A stretch of DNA of 10,343 nt from Clostridia bacterium (lineage in GTDB: Bacteria; Bacillota; Clostridia; Oscillospirales; CAG-272), in contig JAGALI010000220.1 in NCBI GenBank assembly GCA_017625275.1, positions 1 through 10,343 of the forward strand, given 5' to 3'. Each line of letters begins with the position of its first letter. Positions within the stretch are counted from its first letter, which is position 1. The notes under the pieces were generated by a model. The model did not search any database. It was not told the origin of the DNA and saw only the letters and a list, made by a program, of their open reading frames with translations. A program made the translations under genes and the position numbers. Positions 9,298 to 10,343 of this stretch are shown here, piece by piece.

Positions 9298-9304
9298 CTC
9301 CTTT
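9298..9304 (-). promoter_or_regulatory. Ribosome binding site that fixes the cdsA start
   Basis: AAAGGAG on the minus strand, five bases before ATG 9292. It shares two bases with the uppS stop TAA (9305-9303). This strong site, at good spacing, decides in favour of the 277-residue CdsA over a 59-residue-longer in-frame form starting at 9469. Confidence 0.85.
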
Positions 9305-10007
9305 ACACTCCACCGTAATTTCTTTTTCTATTATAAAAGCTCTCAATAGCCTTATGAAGCTCTTTTTCATCGAAATCAGGCCACAAAACCTTTGTAAAAT
9401 AAAATTCTGAATATGCGCATTGCCAAAGCAAGAAGTTAGATATTCTACATTCGTTTGCAGTTCTAACAATCAAATCGGGGTCTTTTGATGCTCTCGTGTA
9501 TAGATGAGATGAAATATCATCCTCTACTATGCTCTCTTTACCTTCCTTTAATAATTCATTGAAGGCATTCACAAGCTCAGCACGTCCACCATAATTAAAA
9601 GCAATATTAAGAGTGTTTTCACTATTGCTTGATTCATTTTCAAGATTTTCCATTTTTTCACGAAGCTCTTTGCTTAAAACGGATTTATCGCCTAAAAATA
9701 CATATTTAGTGCCCTTTTCTTCCTTGGCACGGTCAATATAATTACCAAGAAGCTCCATTATAGCGTCAATCTCTTCCTTTGGCCTTTTCCAATTTTCGGT
9801 CGAAAACGCATAGACTGTAACTGTTTTAATTCCAAGTCTAGAGCATTCTTTAACTATTTTTTCAAAAGCAAGTGCACCTTGTCTGTGCCCAATTTTTCTA
9901 GGTAAAGAGCGTGATTTTGCCCATCTGCCATTACCATCCATAATAAAAGCAATATGAGACAAGCGCTCATCAACAAAGACATCTGCTTGTTTTTTCTTAA
10001 AAAACAT
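9303..10007 (-). CDS. uppS: Isoprenyl transferase (undecaprenyl diphosphate synthase)
   Basis: A cis-prenyltransferase that extends farnesyl diphosphate with isopentenyl diphosphate to undecaprenyl diphosphate, the lipid carrier for peptidoglycan and other wall polymers. The 234-residue protein has HIAFIMDGNGRWA (D24 binds Mg and diphosphate), GHRQGA (40-45), FSTENWKRP (68-76), FNYGGR (137-142), and a C-terminal block around R182, R188, S190 and E201 (SNFLLWQCAYSEFYFT). In that block the usual TSGE or TGGE reads TANE (183-186), an atypical pair of residues, while the flanking Arg and Ser residues remain, so the enzyme is expected to be active. ATG at 10007 has an AGAGGA ribosome binding site just upstream. 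It is the first gene after a terminator-like hairpin and leads a coupled operon that also contains two suppliers of its substrate pathway, dxr and ispG. Confidence 0.96.
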   Translation of the reverse strand: MFFKKKQADVFVDERLSHIAFIMDGNGRWAKSRSLPRKIGHRQGALAFEKIVKECSRLGIKTVTVYAFSTENWKRPKEEIDAIMELLGNYIDRAKEEKGTKYVFLGDKSVLSKELREKMENLENESSNSENTLNIAFNYGGRAELVNAFNELLKEGKESIVEDDISSHLYTRASKDPDLIVRTANECRISNFLLWQCAYSEFYFTKVLWPDFDEKELHKAIESFYNRKRNYGGV

Positions 10008-10025
10008 AATTCCTCTTCAAGATAT

Positions 10026-10043
10026 ATTTTTTAGTATATAATA
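10026..10043 (-). promoter_or_regulatory. Weak candidate promoter -10 region for the uppS operon
   Basis: The minus strand reads TATTATATACT at 10043-10033, containing TATTAT and TATACT, each one mismatch from the consensus -10. Transcription from here would start near 10026 and leave a short leader with the uppS ribosome binding site. No recognisable -35 (TTGACA-like) sits 16-18 bases upstream, where the frr terminator hairpin lies, and no extended -10 TGn is seen. AT-rich sequence gives such matches by chance, so this is only a candidate. Confidence 0.25.
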
Positions 10044-10049
10044 GCGAAT

Positions 10050-10075
10050 AAAAGACCACGCGAGTGGTCTTTTTT
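10050..10075 (-). terminator. Hairpin terminator after frr
   Basis: A perfect 6-bp stem, GACCAC (10054-10059) with GTGGTC (10064-10069), is extended by A/T pairs (10051-10053 with 10070-10072) around the loop GCGA on the plus strand. On the minus strand it starts within ten bases of the frr stop codon and is followed by TTTTATT, a moderate U-tract. The T-run is longer (six) in the plus direction, but no plus-strand gene ends here. The likely role is full or partial termination of the frr transcript, which may let some polymerase through into uppS. Confidence 0.75.
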
Positions 10076-10079
10076 CGAA

Positions 10080-10343
10080 TTATATTTCCATTATTTCCTT
10101 TTCCTTAGAAGCAGTAATATTATCAATTTCCTTGATATATTTATCTGTAAGGTCTTGAACTGACTTTTCAGAAGACTTTTGCTCATCTTCGGTCATTTCA
10201 TTATTTTTCTTCATATCCTTAGCCTTATCAATAGCATCTCTACGAATGTTTCTGATAGCAACCTTTGCATCCTCGCCCATCTTAGAAACCTGCTTCTTAA
10301 GCTCTTTTCTGCGCTCCTCTGTAAGCTGTGGGAAAACAAGACG
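10080..10343 (-). CDS. frr: Ribosome recycling factor, C-terminal part (cut by window edge)
   Basis: Frr (RRF) splits the post-termination ribosome together with EF-G so that subunits can be reused. Only the last 87 residues are in view, of about 185 usual for the family; the frame is open through the right edge, so the gene start lies outside the window. The visible part begins RLVFPQLTEERRKEL, the family's FP-x-LTEERR block at the return into the three-helix-bundle domain, continues with VAIRNIRRDA (the conserved Arg-rich stretch that contacts 23S rRNA), and ends in a Lys/Glu-rich helix and a TAA stop. An internal ATG at 10280 is not the start, since conserved sequence runs unbroken upstream of it. 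In related bacteria frr follows pyrH, which would be expected beyond the edge. A hairpin terminator lies directly downstream. Confidence 0.96.
   Translation of the reverse strand, partial: RLVFPQLTEERRKELKKQVSKMGEDAKVAIRNIRRDAIDKAKDMKKNNEMTEDEQKSSEKSVQDLTDKYIKEIDNITASKEKEIMEI

Noticed and set aside
9450..9461. The TANE change as a sign that uppS is inactive
   Set aside because: The Mg/diphosphate residues D24 and E201 and the substrate-binding R182, R188 and S190 remain, and the gene is full length and embedded in the operon, so loss of function is unlikely.
10080..10280. A 66-residue small protein starting at the internal ATG 10280
   Set aside because: The frame continues through conserved RRF sequence to the window edge, so this is the C-terminal end of frr rather than a separate gene.
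1..10343. Search for mobile elements, CRISPR repeats, tRNA/rRNA genes, riboswitches, defence or toxin-antitoxin genes
   Set aside because: Nearly all bases belong to the eight genes and two terminators listed; the largest gap is 72 bases, too short for a typical riboswitch plus expression platform, and I saw no direct repeat arrays or transposase motifs.

Overview
The window is AT-rich and gene-dense, with one continuous block of housekeeping genes on the minus strand (10343 down to 754) and a single convergent regulator gene on the plus strand (11-724). A full-length Gram-positive-type PolC replicase, MEP-pathway isoprenoid genes and the order frr-uppS-cdsA-dxr-rseP-ispG-polC together point to a low-GC Firmicute of the class Clostridia. 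The sequence alone does not let me name a family or species.

Reading in the direction of transcription (right to left), the block opens with the C-terminal half of frr (ribosome recycling factor), cut by the window edge. A hairpin terminator and a 72-base gap separate it from uppS. Then come cdsA, dxr, rseP, ispG and polC, all within 17 bases of each other or overlapping. At three junctions (uppS/cdsA, rseP/ispG, ispG/polC) the Shine-Dalgarno sequence of the downstream gene abuts or overlaps the upstream stop codon, and dxr starts inside the stop codon of cdsA. This looks like one translationally coupled operon. A strong bidirectional hairpin (723-752) ends both polC and the plus-strand regulator.

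The genes serve envelope growth and replication. Dxr and IspG catalyse the first committed step and the penultimate step of the MEP pathway. UppS condenses the resulting isoprenoid units into undecaprenyl diphosphate, the lipid carrier for peptidoglycan and other wall polymers. CdsA makes CDP-diacylglycerol for phospholipids. RseP is a site-2 intramembrane metalloprotease. PolC is the replicative DNA polymerase with built-in proofreading, and Frr recycles ribosomes after termination.

I found no mobile element, CRISPR array, tRNA/rRNA gene, defence system or obviously novel multi-gene system. The least ordinary items are the regulator at 11-724, which looks like a winged-helix protein fused to a degenerate ROK/actin-like remnant, and an unusual TANE sequence in UppS where TSGE or TGGE is expected.
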